Origin: Mucilaginibacter flavidus
GTDB taxonomy: Bacteria > Bacteroidota > Bacteroidia > Sphingobacteriales > Sphingobacteriaceae
Length of the DNA stretch: 64,000 bases
Assembly: GCF_024055575.1 (NCBI RefSeq)
Contig: NZ_JAMXOE010000018.1
Coordinates: forward strand, 1 to 64,000
Direction of reading: 5' to 3'
Every line of letters begins with the position of its first letter. Position 1 is the first letter of the stretch. The notes under the pieces were generated by a model that worked only from the letters and a program-made list of their open reading frames with translations, did no database searches and was not told the DNA's origin. The position numbers and the translations under genes were made by a program. Positions 53,465 through 62,350 of the stretch are shown in pieces.

Positions 53465-55921
53465 ATGAATAAAAAATATTTGATAGCATTATTGATGCTG
53501 GCTTTTGCCTGTAATTTAGTTAATGCCCAGGTTACAAAAGCCCCGGCTTATCCTTTAATTACACACAATACCTATTTCAGTATATGGTCGATGACGGACA
53601 GCCTGAACGCGCATCCCACAAGACATTGGACGGGTAAAGACCAGTCGTTGATGGGGATGATTAAGGTTGACAATACTGTTTATCGTTTTTTAGGCAAAGA
53701 TGTACCTGCCTATACAACGGTGTTGCCTGCCTCAGACGAACACGGCTACAATTGCCAATACACCCTGATTGCCCCCGGAAAAAACTGGTCGGACACGAAA
53801 TTTGACGACAGTAAATGGCAAACTGGCGGGGCGCCTTTTACTGATGATAAAAAACAAGCTAAAACTGTTTGGACAAGTAAAGATATTTGGGTTAGGCGCA
53901 CTTTTGTTGTAAACGACCTGAATATTGACAGGTTGATTTTGAAACTGTACCATGATGACAATGTAGATGTTTATTTGAACGGTGAAAAAATATACAGCGT
54001 AGTTGGGTGGACAAGTGATTTTAAGTTGATCCCGCTGAAAGAAAAATTTAAGGATAAACTTGTTAAAGGGCAAAATGTATTAGCTATGCATTGCACCAAT
54101 ACTGCAGGTGGTGCATGGCTTGATGCCGGCCTGTTAAACGAAGTGAAAACCAAGCCAACCGGAGTTTTGCTGGCGAAACAAAAGGCAGTAACCATGAATG
54201 CCACACAAACTATCTATGATTTTGAGTGCGTGGGTGTAGATATTAAGGTTACCTTCACTTCCCCACTGTTAATGAACGATTTGGCGATTTTCTCGAGGCC
54301 GGTATCGTACGTAAGTTATAAGGTAAAATCAAACGACGGTAAAAACCATAGCGTAAAAGTGTTTTTCGGCGCTTCAACAGCTGTGGCGGTTAATACCCCT
54401 TCGCAGGAGGTAACCGCGCAAAAGTATCTTACAAAAACTTTGTCCATTTTAAAAGCCGGGACTGTTGCCCAGCCCGTTTTGCAGAAAAAGGGGGATGACC
54501 TTCGCATTGATTGGGGTTACATGTACGTGGCTGTTCCAAACCCAACCGGCGCGGTTCAGTACATAACCCAGCAAAGCGAAGCAGTAAATTCGTTTTTGGC
54601 TAAGGGGACAAATGCTGTCGTTACAAAAGGCCGTCAATTATCCTTAAACACTGTACTTGATTTTGGCAGCATTGGTGCAACCGCAAAAGATAAGTTTATC
54701 GAGTTAGGTTATGATGACCTTTACTCTGTTCAATACTTCAAACAAAACTTAAAGCCATGGTGGAAAACCACCGGGGCAACTATTGAAACGGAGTTAAACA
54801 CAGCTGCTACTGAGTATACTTCAGTTATGCAAAAATGCGACGCCTTTAACCATAGCATGTACAGTGCGGCAATGAAATCGGGCGGTAAAAACTATGCAGA
54901 TTTATGCGTGATGGGCTACCGTCAAAGTATTGCCGCACATCAATTGCTTAAAAGTCCGCAGGGGACCATATTGTTCTTATCAAAAGAAAACTTTAGCAAT
55001 GGTTCTATCAACACGGTTGATGTTACTTACCCCTCAGCGCCTTTATATTTAATTTACAATCCGCGGTTGCTGGAAGGTATGTTAAATGGCATCTTTTTTT
55101 ATTGCGAAAGCAAAGCCTGGGGGCACGATTTTGCAGCGCACGATTTAGGCACCTACCCACTTGCAAATGGCCAGACTTATGGCGAAAATATGCCGGTTGA
55201 AGAATCGGGTAATATGATAATCCTGACGGCCGCTATTGCAAAGGCTGATGGTAATCCTTCGTATGCGAAAAAGCACTGGAAAACCTTAAGTACCTGGGCC
55301 AATTATTTAAGCGAAAATGGCTTCGATCCGGGCAACCAGCTTTGCACCGACGATTTTGCCGGCCACCTGGCCCGCAACGCAAACTTATCTGTTAAGGCGA
55401 TAGTTGCGCTTGGAGCCTATGCTGATTTAGCTGATAAACTCGGACAAAAAGCAATCGCACAAAAATATAAAGCGATTGCTGTTGATATGGCTAACCGCTG
55501 GCAAAAACTTGCGGATGCCGGCGACCATTACTCGCTGGTGTTTGAAAAGAAAGATACCTGGAGCCAGAAATATAACCTGGTATGGGATAAAGTGCTGGGC
55601 TTGAACTTATTCCCGCCTGCAGTTTACAAAAATGAAATTGACTATTACTTAACCAAACAAAACGAATTTGGCCTGCCGCTTGATAGCCGTAAAACCTATA
55701 CAAAATCCGACTGGATACTATGGACTGCGGCTTTAGCCGACAACCAAAAGGACTTTAAGGCATTAATTGACCCTGTTTACAAATACGCAACTGAAACACC
55801 AACTCGCGTCCCTTTGAGCGATTGGCACGAAACCACCAACGGCAAAATGGTGGGCTTCCAGGCGCGTAGTGTTGTGGGCGGCTATTTTATGAAGCTTTTG
55901 GAAACAAAATGGGTGAAATAA
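53465..55921 (+). CDS. Glutaminase-like six-hairpin protein (DUF4964/5127/4965/1793)
   Basis: An 818-aa exported protein (signal MNKKYLIALLMLAFACNLVNA). The domain order follows fungal and Bacteroidota glutaminase A-like proteins: a DUF4964 start (APAYPLITHNTYFSIWS), a beta-sandwich insertion resembling a galactose-binding module (LIAPGKNWSDTKFDDSKWQTGGAPF, about residues 98-225), DUF5127, DUF4965 (about 460-640) and a C-terminal DUF1793 (alpha/alpha)6 barrel (NQLCTDDFAGHLARNANLSVKAIVALG near 640). Despite the name, the activity of these proteins in bacteria is mostly untested; six-hairpin folds are common in glycoside hydrolases, which fits this cluster. A strong terminator follows. Confidence 0.85.
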   Translation: MNKKYLIALLMLAFACNLVNAQVTKAPAYPLITHNTYFSIWSMTDSLNAHPTRHWTGKDQSLMGMIKVDNTVYRFLGKDVPAYTTVLPASDEHGYNCQYTLIAPGKNWSDTKFDDSKWQTGGAPFTDDKKQAKTVWTSKDIWVRRTFVVNDLNIDRLILKLYHDDNVDVYLNGEKIYSVVGWTSDFKLIPLKEKFKDKLVKGQNVLAMHCTNTAGGAWLDAGLLNEVKTKPTGVLLAKQKAVTMNATQTIYDFECVGVDIKVTFTSPLLMNDLAIFSRPVSYVSYKVKSNDGKNHSVKVFFGASTAVAVNTPSQEVTAQKYLTKTLSILKAGTVAQPVLQKKGDDLRIDWGYMYVAVPNPTGAVQYITQQSEAVNSFLAKGTNAVVTKGRQLSLNTVLDFGSIGATAKDKFIELGYDDLYSVQYFKQNLKPWWKTTGATIETELNTAATEYTSVMQKCDAFNHSMYSAAMKSGGKNYADLCVMGYRQSIAAHQLLKSPQGTILFLSKENFSNGSINTVDVTYPSAPLYLIYNPRLLEGMLNGIFFYCESKAWGHDFAAHDLGTYPLANGQTYGENMPVEESGNMIILTAAIAKADGNPSYAKKHWKTLSTWANYLSENGFDPGNQLCTDDFAGHLARNANLSVKAIVALGAYADLADKLGQKAIAQKYKAIAVDMANRWQKLADAGDHYSLVFEKKDTWSQKYNLVWDKVLGLNLFPPAVYKNEIDYYLTKQNEFGLPLDSRKTYTKSDWILWTAALADNQKDFKALIDPVYKYATETPTRVPLSDWHETTNGKMVGFQARSVVGGYFMKLLETKWVK

Positions 55922-55992
55922 TTTCATCACAGGGGCGCTATGTTTTGCGGCCCCGAAAGTGATAATGCAATAACTTCGCCGCGCATTTTTTT

Positions 55993-56029
55993 AAAAGGGA
56001 TAACAAATTAATAGTTTGTTATCCCTTTT
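55993..56029 (+). terminator. Terminator closing the main sugar-oxidation cluster
   Basis: A perfect 15-bp stem (AAAAGGGATAACAAA / TTTGTTATCCCTTTT, 55993-56007 and 56015-56029), loop of seven, about 70 nt after the stop codon. Confidence 0.85.
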
Positions 56030-56202
56030 GTTTGCATTGTACTAAGCGATTTGGATGTACGGGGAGTAATTGGAATGTACCTGCGTGCCGTATAACAACC
56101 GAAAGTTTATTCCCTGGAAACATAACTAAAGATTTTTTCGATACACTTCATTTAATCTGCCTTAAAGCGGTAAATTCACCTTTATTTTAAAAACTGAATT
56201 TT

Positions 56203-56991
56203 ATGCGTCCCAATTACATTTTCCTTGCCCGTTTCACCTTTCTTTTTTTGATATTGATTTGCGCGGGCAACCTGGTAAAAGCCGCCGAAGGCTACTATTA
56301 CCAACTAAAAATTTATCACTTTAAAACGGATGCACAGCAAACCCGCACGGATAATTACCTGCAAAACGCCTATTTGCCGGCCATGCACCGTGCTGGTATT
56401 AAAAACGTAGGTGTATTTAAGCCTGTTGCCGGCGATACGCTTGGCAAACGCATTTATATTTTTATTCCCTACAAAACGTTCGACCAAATAAAGAAAGTTG
56501 ATTTGGCTTTAGCCGCCGATCAGCAATATCTGGCCGACGGGAAAGATTTTATCGATGCAGTTTACAACGATGCACCTTTCACGCGCCTGGAAACAATTCT
56601 ATTGGGTGCTTTTCCGAAAATGTTATATGCTGATGTGCCCCAGCTAACCGCAAAAAAAGCCGACAGGATTTATGAATTGCGCAGCTATGAAAGTGCTACT
56701 GAAAAGCAGAACATCAACAAAGTAAAGATGTTTAATGATGGCGACGAAGTGGCGTTGTTTAAAAGGCTCGGCTTTAACGCTGTGTTTTATTCCGAAGTTC
56801 TGGCCGGCGCCCACATGCCGAACTTGATGTACATGATTACCTTTAACAGCATGGCCGACCACGACAGGCTTTGGAAGGCTTTCGGTAATGACCCGTACTG
56901 GAAAACACTTTCAGCAAAGCCGGAATATCAAAACAATGTATCTCACATTGATGCTATATTTTTGCACCCAACAGACTATTCGGATTTTTGA
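56203..56991 (+). CDS. NIPSNAP-family protein, exported
   Basis: A 262-aa protein with a signal peptide (MRPNYIFLARFTFLFLILICAGNLVKA). Two NIPSNAP-type (PF07978) dimeric alpha/beta-barrel units follow: GYYYQLKIYHFKTDAQQTRTDNYL and, near residue 165, RIYELRSYESATEKQN with the NLMYMITFNSMADHDRLWKAF segment. The biochemical role is not established. It overlaps the following FAD oxidoreductase gene by one base (TGATG), so the two are coupled and probably act together. Confidence 0.86.
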   Translation: MRPNYIFLARFTFLFLILICAGNLVKAAEGYYYQLKIYHFKTDAQQTRTDNYLQNAYLPAMHRAGIKNVGVFKPVAGDTLGKRIYIFIPYKTFDQIKKVDLALAADQQYLADGKDFIDAVYNDAPFTRLETILLGAFPKMLYADVPQLTAKKADRIYELRSYESATEKQNINKVKMFNDGDEVALFKRLGFNAVFYSEVLAGAHMPNLMYMITFNSMADHDRLWKAFGNDPYWKTLSAKPEYQNNVSHIDAIFLHPTDYSDF

Positions 56992-58418
56992 TGCTGGAAA
57001 AACGCGATTACGATGTGGTCGTAGTTGGTTCGGGGCCCAACGGCCTTGCTGCTGCTATTTTTATGCAGCAAAAAGGCCTATCGGTCCTATTGCTTGAAGG
57101 TAAGCCAACAATCGGTGGCGGCCTTCGTACTGCCGAACTTACGCTGCCTGGCTTTAAACACGACATCTGTTCGGCAGTGCACCCGCTGGCTGCTGCATCA
57201 CCTTTTTTCGGAACATTGCCTTTGAGCTTGCACGGGCTCGAATATATTTATCCGGAAATAGATTGTGCGCATCCCTTAGATGATGGTACAGCGGCGATAT
57301 TAAAAGGCACTACTGAGGAAACTGCTGCAGGGCTCGGTGCAGACGAGGAAGCATATCTCAAATTAATAAAACCTGTAGTCACGGATTGGCCCTTAATTGC
57401 GCCTGACGTATTAGGACCGTTGCATTTTCCGAAGCACCCTTTGTTGATGGCAAGATTTGGCCTGCCGGCTTTAACTTCGGCATCGCATTTGGTTAACCGT
57501 TTTAAAACAACGCAGGCAAGGGCGCTATTTGCCGGTATGGCGGCGCATTCTATACAGCCTTTATCCAATTTAGCTACTTCGGCCGTTGCACTGGTGCTGA
57601 TGGCTAACGGGCATTTAAAAGGCTGGCCAATTCCTAAAGGCGGCTCCAACCAGATCGCCAATGCGTTGGAGTCCTACTTTGTTTCGTTGGGGGGCAAGAT
57701 TGAAACCAATACTTACATCACATCATTACAGCAATTACCATCGGCACACGCGTTTTTGTTTGATGTAACGCCAAAGCAATTGCTGCAAATTGCCGGGCAT
57801 AAATTTTCATCGATATACAAATGGCAACTGGAACGATACCGTTACGGCCCCGGTGTTTTTAAAATTGATTGGGCACTGGATGGTCCGATTCCGTTTAAAG
57901 CCGAAGAATGCCGTAAAGGGGGGACCGTGCACCTGGGTAACACCTTTGAAGAAATAGCCGATGGCGAACAACAAATATGGAACGGCAAACATCCTGAAAA
58001 GCCTTTTGTGTTAATGGCGCAGCCAAGCATCTCCGACCCAACCCGGGCCCCGCATGGCAAACATTCTGTTTGGGCCTATTGTCATGTACCAAACGGATCG
58101 ACAGAAGACATGACCGGGATCATCGAAAACCAGGTTGAGCGCTATGCGCCCGGTTTTAAAGATGTTATACTGGCCCGCCACACCATGAATTCTGCTCAAA
58201 TGCAGGAATATAACCCCAACTACATCGGCGGCGACATAAACGGCGGCGTTATAGACCTTGGCCAGTTATTTACCCGCCCGGCACTGCGTTGGTCACCTTA
58301 CAAAACCTCTGCGAAAGGTATTTATATGTGCTCCTCATCAACTCCTCCCGGCGGTGGTGTGCATGGAATGTGCGGATATAACGCGGCGAAAAAGATTGTC
58401 GCTGATTTAGACCTTTGA
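56991..58418 (+). CDS. FAD-dependent oxidoreductase, phytoene dehydrogenase-like
   Basis: About 475 aa. The dinucleotide-binding motif DVVVVGSGPNGLAAAIFMQQKG begins at residue 7, followed by LLLEGKPTIGGGLRTAELTLPGFKHD, and the C-terminal FAD loop SSSTPPGGGVHGMCGYNAA is typical of the CrtI/phytoene-dehydrogenase-related amine-oxidase superfamily. No carotenoid genes are near, so the substrate is unknown. The start is the ATG at 56991; a TTG one codon upstream is in frame but lies in the end of the NIPSNAP gene. Translationally coupled to that gene. No signal peptide, so cytoplasmic. Confidence 0.88.
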   Translation: MLEKRDYDVVVVGSGPNGLAAAIFMQQKGLSVLLLEGKPTIGGGLRTAELTLPGFKHDICSAVHPLAAASPFFGTLPLSLHGLEYIYPEIDCAHPLDDGTAAILKGTTEETAAGLGADEEAYLKLIKPVVTDWPLIAPDVLGPLHFPKHPLLMARFGLPALTSASHLVNRFKTTQARALFAGMAAHSIQPLSNLATSAVALVLMANGHLKGWPIPKGGSNQIANALESYFVSLGGKIETNTYITSLQQLPSAHAFLFDVTPKQLLQIAGHKFSSIYKWQLERYRYGPGVFKIDWALDGPIPFKAEECRKGGTVHLGNTFEEIADGEQQIWNGKHPEKPFVLMAQPSISDPTRAPHGKHSVWAYCHVPNGSTEDMTGIIENQVERYAPGFKDVILARHTMNSAQMQEYNPNYIGGDINGGVIDLGQLFTRPALRWSPYKTSAKGIYMCSSSTPPGGGVHGMCGYNAAKKIVADLDL

Positions 58419-58614
58419 TTTTTGTGATCACGTTAATTTCGCTGATTTTATAGCCTTTTTATTTTTAAGTTAATTTATATAATTGGCTGTGATTAGTTTA
58501 TTGCAGCAATATTCGGCGTAACAAGCTATATCTATGAAACCGATTTAAGTTACGCCAAAAGGGAATTGCCGAAATCAACGCAATCATTCCCAATCAACGG
58601 TTCCGATTCCGAAC
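58419..58614. other. Spacer before the efflux operon
   Basis: Starts with degenerate GTGATCACGTTAATTTCGCTGATTTTA-like words, then nothing recognised. No gene is supported. Confidence 0.4.
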
Positions 58615-58638
58615 TTTTTGTCCGATATCGGACAAAAA
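58615..58638. promoter_or_regulatory. Perfect 24-bp palindrome upstream of the efflux operon
   Basis: Half-site TTTTTGTCCGAT is followed directly by its exact complement. The site lies 90-114 bp upstream of the adaptor gene, and its core TGTCCGATATCGGACA would suit a dimeric regulator or enhancer-binding protein. No regulator gene is within the window on this side. Confidence 0.6.
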
Positions 58639-58686
58639 ATTAATTTTAAAAAATCTTAAACTGTTATTTACTAGTGTTTTAGCTTT

Positions 58687-58700
58687 GGTATGGTGATTGT
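58687..58700 (+). promoter_or_regulatory. Possible sigma-54-type promoter
   Basis: GG at 58687-58688 and GT at 58699-58700 are 10 nt apart (TTGGTATGGTGATTGTAT). The spacing matches a -24/-12 promoter, but the consensus -12 is GC, so the match is partial. It would start transcription about 18 nt before the ATG at 58729, with the upstream palindrome as activator site. Confidence 0.3.
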
Positions 58701-58728
58701 ATATAACTATGCTATACATAGTACTATA

Positions 58729-59973
58729 ATGGATACAGAAATCACACAAGAGGTTACATCACAAAGAAAAAGAAAAACAATTGTAATCGTATTAATAATT
58801 GCAGCAGTTGTTTTTGGTTTGATATGGATATTACGGGCGACGTTAAAATCGTCCATAAAAAAATCGGAGATAACCACCGCTGTTGTGGAAACCGGCAACA
58901 TCGAAAATACACTGAATGCCACCGGCGAGGTATTGCCTGAATTTGAAGAAATATTAACCAGCCCCATTAATGCATCGATAAAGAAAGTGATTATGGATGC
59001 CGGTAATAAAGTTAACGCCGGGCAATCTATACTCACCCTTGACAAATCGGCCACCGAGACAGATTATGACAAGCTTAAATTTCAACTGGAGTCGAAACAG
59101 AACGAGATTAAGAAATTGAAACTCGACCTGAATAAAAGTTTTTACGACATCCAGTCGAACAACGATATCAAAAAACTGCGTATCGATAACCTGGCCGATG
59201 CAGTTGAAAATGCCAAACGCCTGTTTAAAGCAGGTGGCGGTACCCGCGAAGGTATTGAACAGGCCGAATTGAACCTGAAAGTTGCACAACTTGAAAAGAA
59301 GCAATTGGAAAATGAGGTAAAAAACAAGCAACAAACCATGCAGATTGAAATAAAGGAGGCCGAAATTGCAGCCGATATTTTAAGCAGCGATTTAAACGCC
59401 CTGCAGCGCAAGCTAAGCCTGGCAAATATTGTAGCAACCCGCTCGGGTGTGGTTACTTATGTAAACAAAAACATAGGTGCTAATGTACGGGAAGGAGAGT
59501 CGCTGGCGAGAATAGCCGATTTGGGCAGCTTTAAAGTGCAGGGCAGCATATCTGATAACTCAATGGACCAACTGCACACAGGCCTGCCCGTTATAGTGCT
59601 AATAAACGAGGTGCAATTGCGCGGGCATGTAGTAAATGTATCGCCTTCTATTCAAAATAGCATCATCTCATTCGATATCCAACTGGATGAGCGTAACAAC
59701 AAGCAGCTGCGTCCCAATATGAAGGTGGAAGTTTACCTGGTTACAGCCACCCGCAACCATATTATGCGTGTTGCAAACGGACCTGCATTTAAAGGGCCCG
59801 AGTTGCAGGACATATTCGTATTGAGCAATGGCAAAGCCGAGCGGCGTACCGTCCACATCGGCCTTACAAATTTTGATTATGTGGAGATAAAAGATGGCGT
59901 TAAACCCGGCGATGTAGTCATCAACTCGGATATGAGCGAGTATAAAAATTCAAAGGAGATAAGTGTGAATTGA
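58729..59973 (+). CDS. Efflux periplasmic adaptor (HlyD/MacA-like)
   Basis: About 414 aa. One membrane helix near the N-terminus (TIVIVLIIAAVVFGLIWIL, about 17-36), a barrel-sandwich lipoyl half (IENTLNATGEVLPEFEEILTSPINASIKKV), a long coiled coil (about 105-225) and the returning strands (VATRSGVVTYVNKNIGANVREGESLARIAD). It links the inner-membrane ABC transporter to the TolC-type channel encoded next. A longer frame from 58690 would lie over the possible promoter; the ATG at 58729 (MDTEITQEVTS) is preferred. Confidence 0.88.
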   Translation: MDTEITQEVTSQRKRKTIVIVLIIAAVVFGLIWILRATLKSSIKKSEITTAVVETGNIENTLNATGEVLPEFEEILTSPINASIKKVIMDAGNKVNAGQSILTLDKSATETDYDKLKFQLESKQNEIKKLKLDLNKSFYDIQSNNDIKKLRIDNLADAVENAKRLFKAGGGTREGIEQAELNLKVAQLEKKQLENEVKNKQQTMQIEIKEAEIAADILSSDLNALQRKLSLANIVATRSGVVTYVNKNIGANVREGESLARIADLGSFKVQGSISDNSMDQLHTGLPVIVLINEVQLRGHVVNVSPSIQNSIISFDIQLDERNNKQLRPNMKVEVYLVTATRNHIMRVANGPAFKGPELQDIFVLSNGKAERRTVHIGLTNFDYVEIKDGVKPGDVVINSDMSEYKNSKEISVN

Positions 59974-60064
59974 GGGTTAGTTGATTAGAGGTTAGTTGAT
60001 TAGAGATTAATTAGGCGCAAAAAAGCCTCTGGCCACCCGATTTTAAAATCTTAGTTAAGAAAAA
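59974..60064. repeat. Short direct repeats in the adaptor-TolC gap
   Basis: GGTTAGTTGATTAGA occurs twice in a row (about 59976-60006) and a degenerate third unit follows. The gap remains within one likely operon. Confidence 0.45.
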
Positions 60065-61522
60065 ATGAAAATTCTATATTCAATAATACTTCTGATCTTG
60101 AGCAATAATGCTTTCGGTAGCGGAGGGCCTGACTCAACGCGGCTCACTTTAAAAGAGGTGGTTGCAATGGCGAAGGATAACTCCATCGCGGCCAAGCAGG
60201 CCATCACAACACGCGAAACCAAGTACTGGCAATGGCGCACGTTTAAATCAAACTATCAGCCGCAGCTTTCGCTGAGCGGAAACTTGCCGGGCTATAGCAA
60301 AACAAGCACACCTGTGGTTCAGCCGGATGGTACCATTGTGTTTCAGCCCATACACTACGACAACTCTTCGTTAACACTAAATTTTAGCCAGAGCATTACA
60401 GGCACAGGCGCCACTATTTACGGGCAAACCAATTTGCAGCGCTTCGACGATTTTGATCGTAACAGCGTTTTGTACAACGGCGTGCCGTATGCAATAGGTT
60501 TTAGTCAGCCGTTGGGACAGTTTAACGCGTTAAAATGGGACAAAAAAATTCAGCCGTTACTCTTCACTGTAAGCAAACAGGCTTATATAGAGGAACAGGA
60601 ACACATATCTATAACGGTTACCGGCTACTTTTTCGATTTGCTGCTGGCACAGGTAAACCTGCAAACCGCTGAAGCTAATTTAACCAACACCGCAAAAATA
60701 TTGAAGATTGCCAACCTGAAATTTGATTTGGGCAAAGTCTCAAAAAACGAAATACTGCAACTACAGCTAGAACAACTAAATGCCCGCAAGGCAGTAGGTA
60801 CAGCCAAACGCGATATGGAAATAGCTACCCTCAACCTGCGCAGCTACATAGGGCAGGAGGGCGACGAAAAAATTGTGCTGCAGGTGCCCGAAACCATCAG
60901 CCAGATGAGTGTAACTGCCGATAGAGTTTTAGCTGAGGCCTTTGCCAACCGGTCGGATGCCATTGCGTTTATGCGCCGCATTGCCGAAGCCAAACGTGAT
61001 GTTGCCCTGGCGCATGGCCAAACAGGTTTAACCGCCACCCTGACCGCGAACATCGGTACATCTAACTCTGCTAAAAATATACCGGGCATTTACCGGAATG
61101 CGCAAACTCAACAACTGGTAGAACTGCAGTTTTCAATACCCGTATTGGACTGGGGCCGCTCGAAAGCAAAAATAAAAACCGCAGAGGCCAATCAGAAATT
61201 TACCGAATACTCGGTTGAGCAGGATAAGCAGACATTTAAACAGCAGATAGTTACCCAAGTGTCGCTGTTTAATGTGATGAAGGACCAACTGGCACTAACC
61301 GCCGAAGCAGACAGCATTGCATCTGAAAAATATAAAATAGCCCGCGAACGCTATGTTTTAGGCGACCTCAGCATCACCGATCTCAGCATTGCCTTCCAGG
61401 AAAACGACCAGGCCAAACGCGACTACGTACAATCACTCCGCGACTTTTGGAGCGCCTATTACCAATTGCGCTATCTGTCGCTTTATGATTTTGAAAAAAA
61501 TGAGAAAATAACCTATAAATGA
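60065..61522 (+). CDS. TolC-family outer-membrane efflux protein
   Basis: A 485-aa protein with a signal peptide (MKILYSIILLILSNNAFG) and two OEP repeats (PF02321): long amphipathic helices (LTLKEVVAMAKDNSIAAKQAI; ISITVTGYFFDLLLAQVNLQTAEANLTN; VSLFNVMKDQLALTAEADSIASEKYKIARERYVLGDLSITDL) and short beta strands between. It forms the outer-membrane channel for the ABC efflux pump of this operon. Confidence 0.9.
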   Translation: MKILYSIILLILSNNAFGSGGPDSTRLTLKEVVAMAKDNSIAAKQAITTRETKYWQWRTFKSNYQPQLSLSGNLPGYSKTSTPVVQPDGTIVFQPIHYDNSSLTLNFSQSITGTGATIYGQTNLQRFDDFDRNSVLYNGVPYAIGFSQPLGQFNALKWDKKIQPLLFTVSKQAYIEEQEHISITVTGYFFDLLLAQVNLQTAEANLTNTAKILKIANLKFDLGKVSKNEILQLQLEQLNARKAVGTAKRDMEIATLNLRSYIGQEGDEKIVLQVPETISQMSVTADRVLAEAFANRSDAIAFMRRIAEAKRDVALAHGQTGLTATLTANIGTSNSAKNIPGIYRNAQTQQLVELQFSIPVLDWGRSKAKIKTAEANQKFTEYSVEQDKQTFKQQIVTQVSLFNVMKDQLALTAEADSIASEKYKIARERYVLGDLSITDLSIAFQENDQAKRDYVQSLRDFWSAYYQLRYLSLYDFEKNEKITYK

Positions 61523-61657
61523 GGGGAAGGGTAAAAGGCGAAAGCTGAAAGGTAAAAGCAATTAACAATAAAACAATATATAAAACAATATAACAGTAAC
61601 ACAATAACAATTCACCATTAACAACTCACCTCTCACTAATTCACTAATTAAACAAAT

Positions 61658-62326
61658 ATGATATCGTTACAAAACATCGAAAAAGTATACCGCACCAATA
61701 CAGTTGAAACACTGGCGCTCAACAGCATCAGCCTAAATATAGCCAAAGGCGAATTCCTGTCGATAATGGGCCCCTCGGGTTGCGGTAAAAGTACATTGCT
61801 AAATATTATGGGGTTGCTTGACGCGCCTTCAAAAGGCAATATCAAAATAGCCGACCAAACTACTGATAAGCTGAACGACAAGCAATTGGCGAATTTTCGC
61901 AACCAAAAGCTGGGCTTCATTTTCCAGAGTTACCACCTGATAAATGATTTGGCGGTATTGGACAACGTTGAGTTGCCTTTGCTTTATCGCTCGTCGGTAT
62001 CAGCCAAAGAACGCAGACAACTAGCTACTGAAGCCCTGGAAAAAGTGGGGCTGGCTAATCGCGTTAAACACTTCCCAAATCAGTTGTCTGGTGGACAAAA
62101 ACAGCGGGTAGCTATAGCACGAGCAATTGTTGGTCGCCCGGAAATTATATTGGCCGATGAGCCGACTGGTAACCTTGACAGTGCTATGGGTAATGAGATT
62201 ATGGACATACTGATGAAGCTTAACCAAAACGACGGCACCACCATAGTAATGGTTACGCATGATGAAAACATGGCGCATAAAACCCACCGGTTGGTCCGCT
62301 TATTTGATGGTTCGCAGGTACAGTAA
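61658..62326 (+). CDS. ABC transporter ATP-binding protein (MacB/LolD-like)
   Basis: A 222-aa ATPase: Walker A GPSGCGKST at 38-46, Q-loop in GFIFQSYHL near 88, signature LSGGQKQR near 142, Walker B IILADEPTGNLD near 160, and the switch His in VTHDE near 200. It fits the MacB/LolD/FtsE group that works with FtsX-type permeases. It powers the transporter formed with the permeases at 62351 and 63611. The 135-nt gap upstream holds CACTAATTCACTAATT words of the same repeat family as 44947-45121. Confidence 0.92.
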   Translation: MISLQNIEKVYRTNTVETLALNSISLNIAKGEFLSIMGPSGCGKSTLLNIMGLLDAPSKGNIKIADQTTDKLNDKQLANFRNQKLGFIFQSYHLINDLAVLDNVELPLLYRSSVSAKERRQLATEALEKVGLANRVKHFPNQLSGGQKQRVAIARAIVGRPEIILADEPTGNLDSAMGNEIMDILMKLNQNDGTTIVMVTHDENMAHKTHRLVRLFDGSQVQ

Positions 62327-62350
62327 TTCATCAGCCTAAAAATTAAGATC

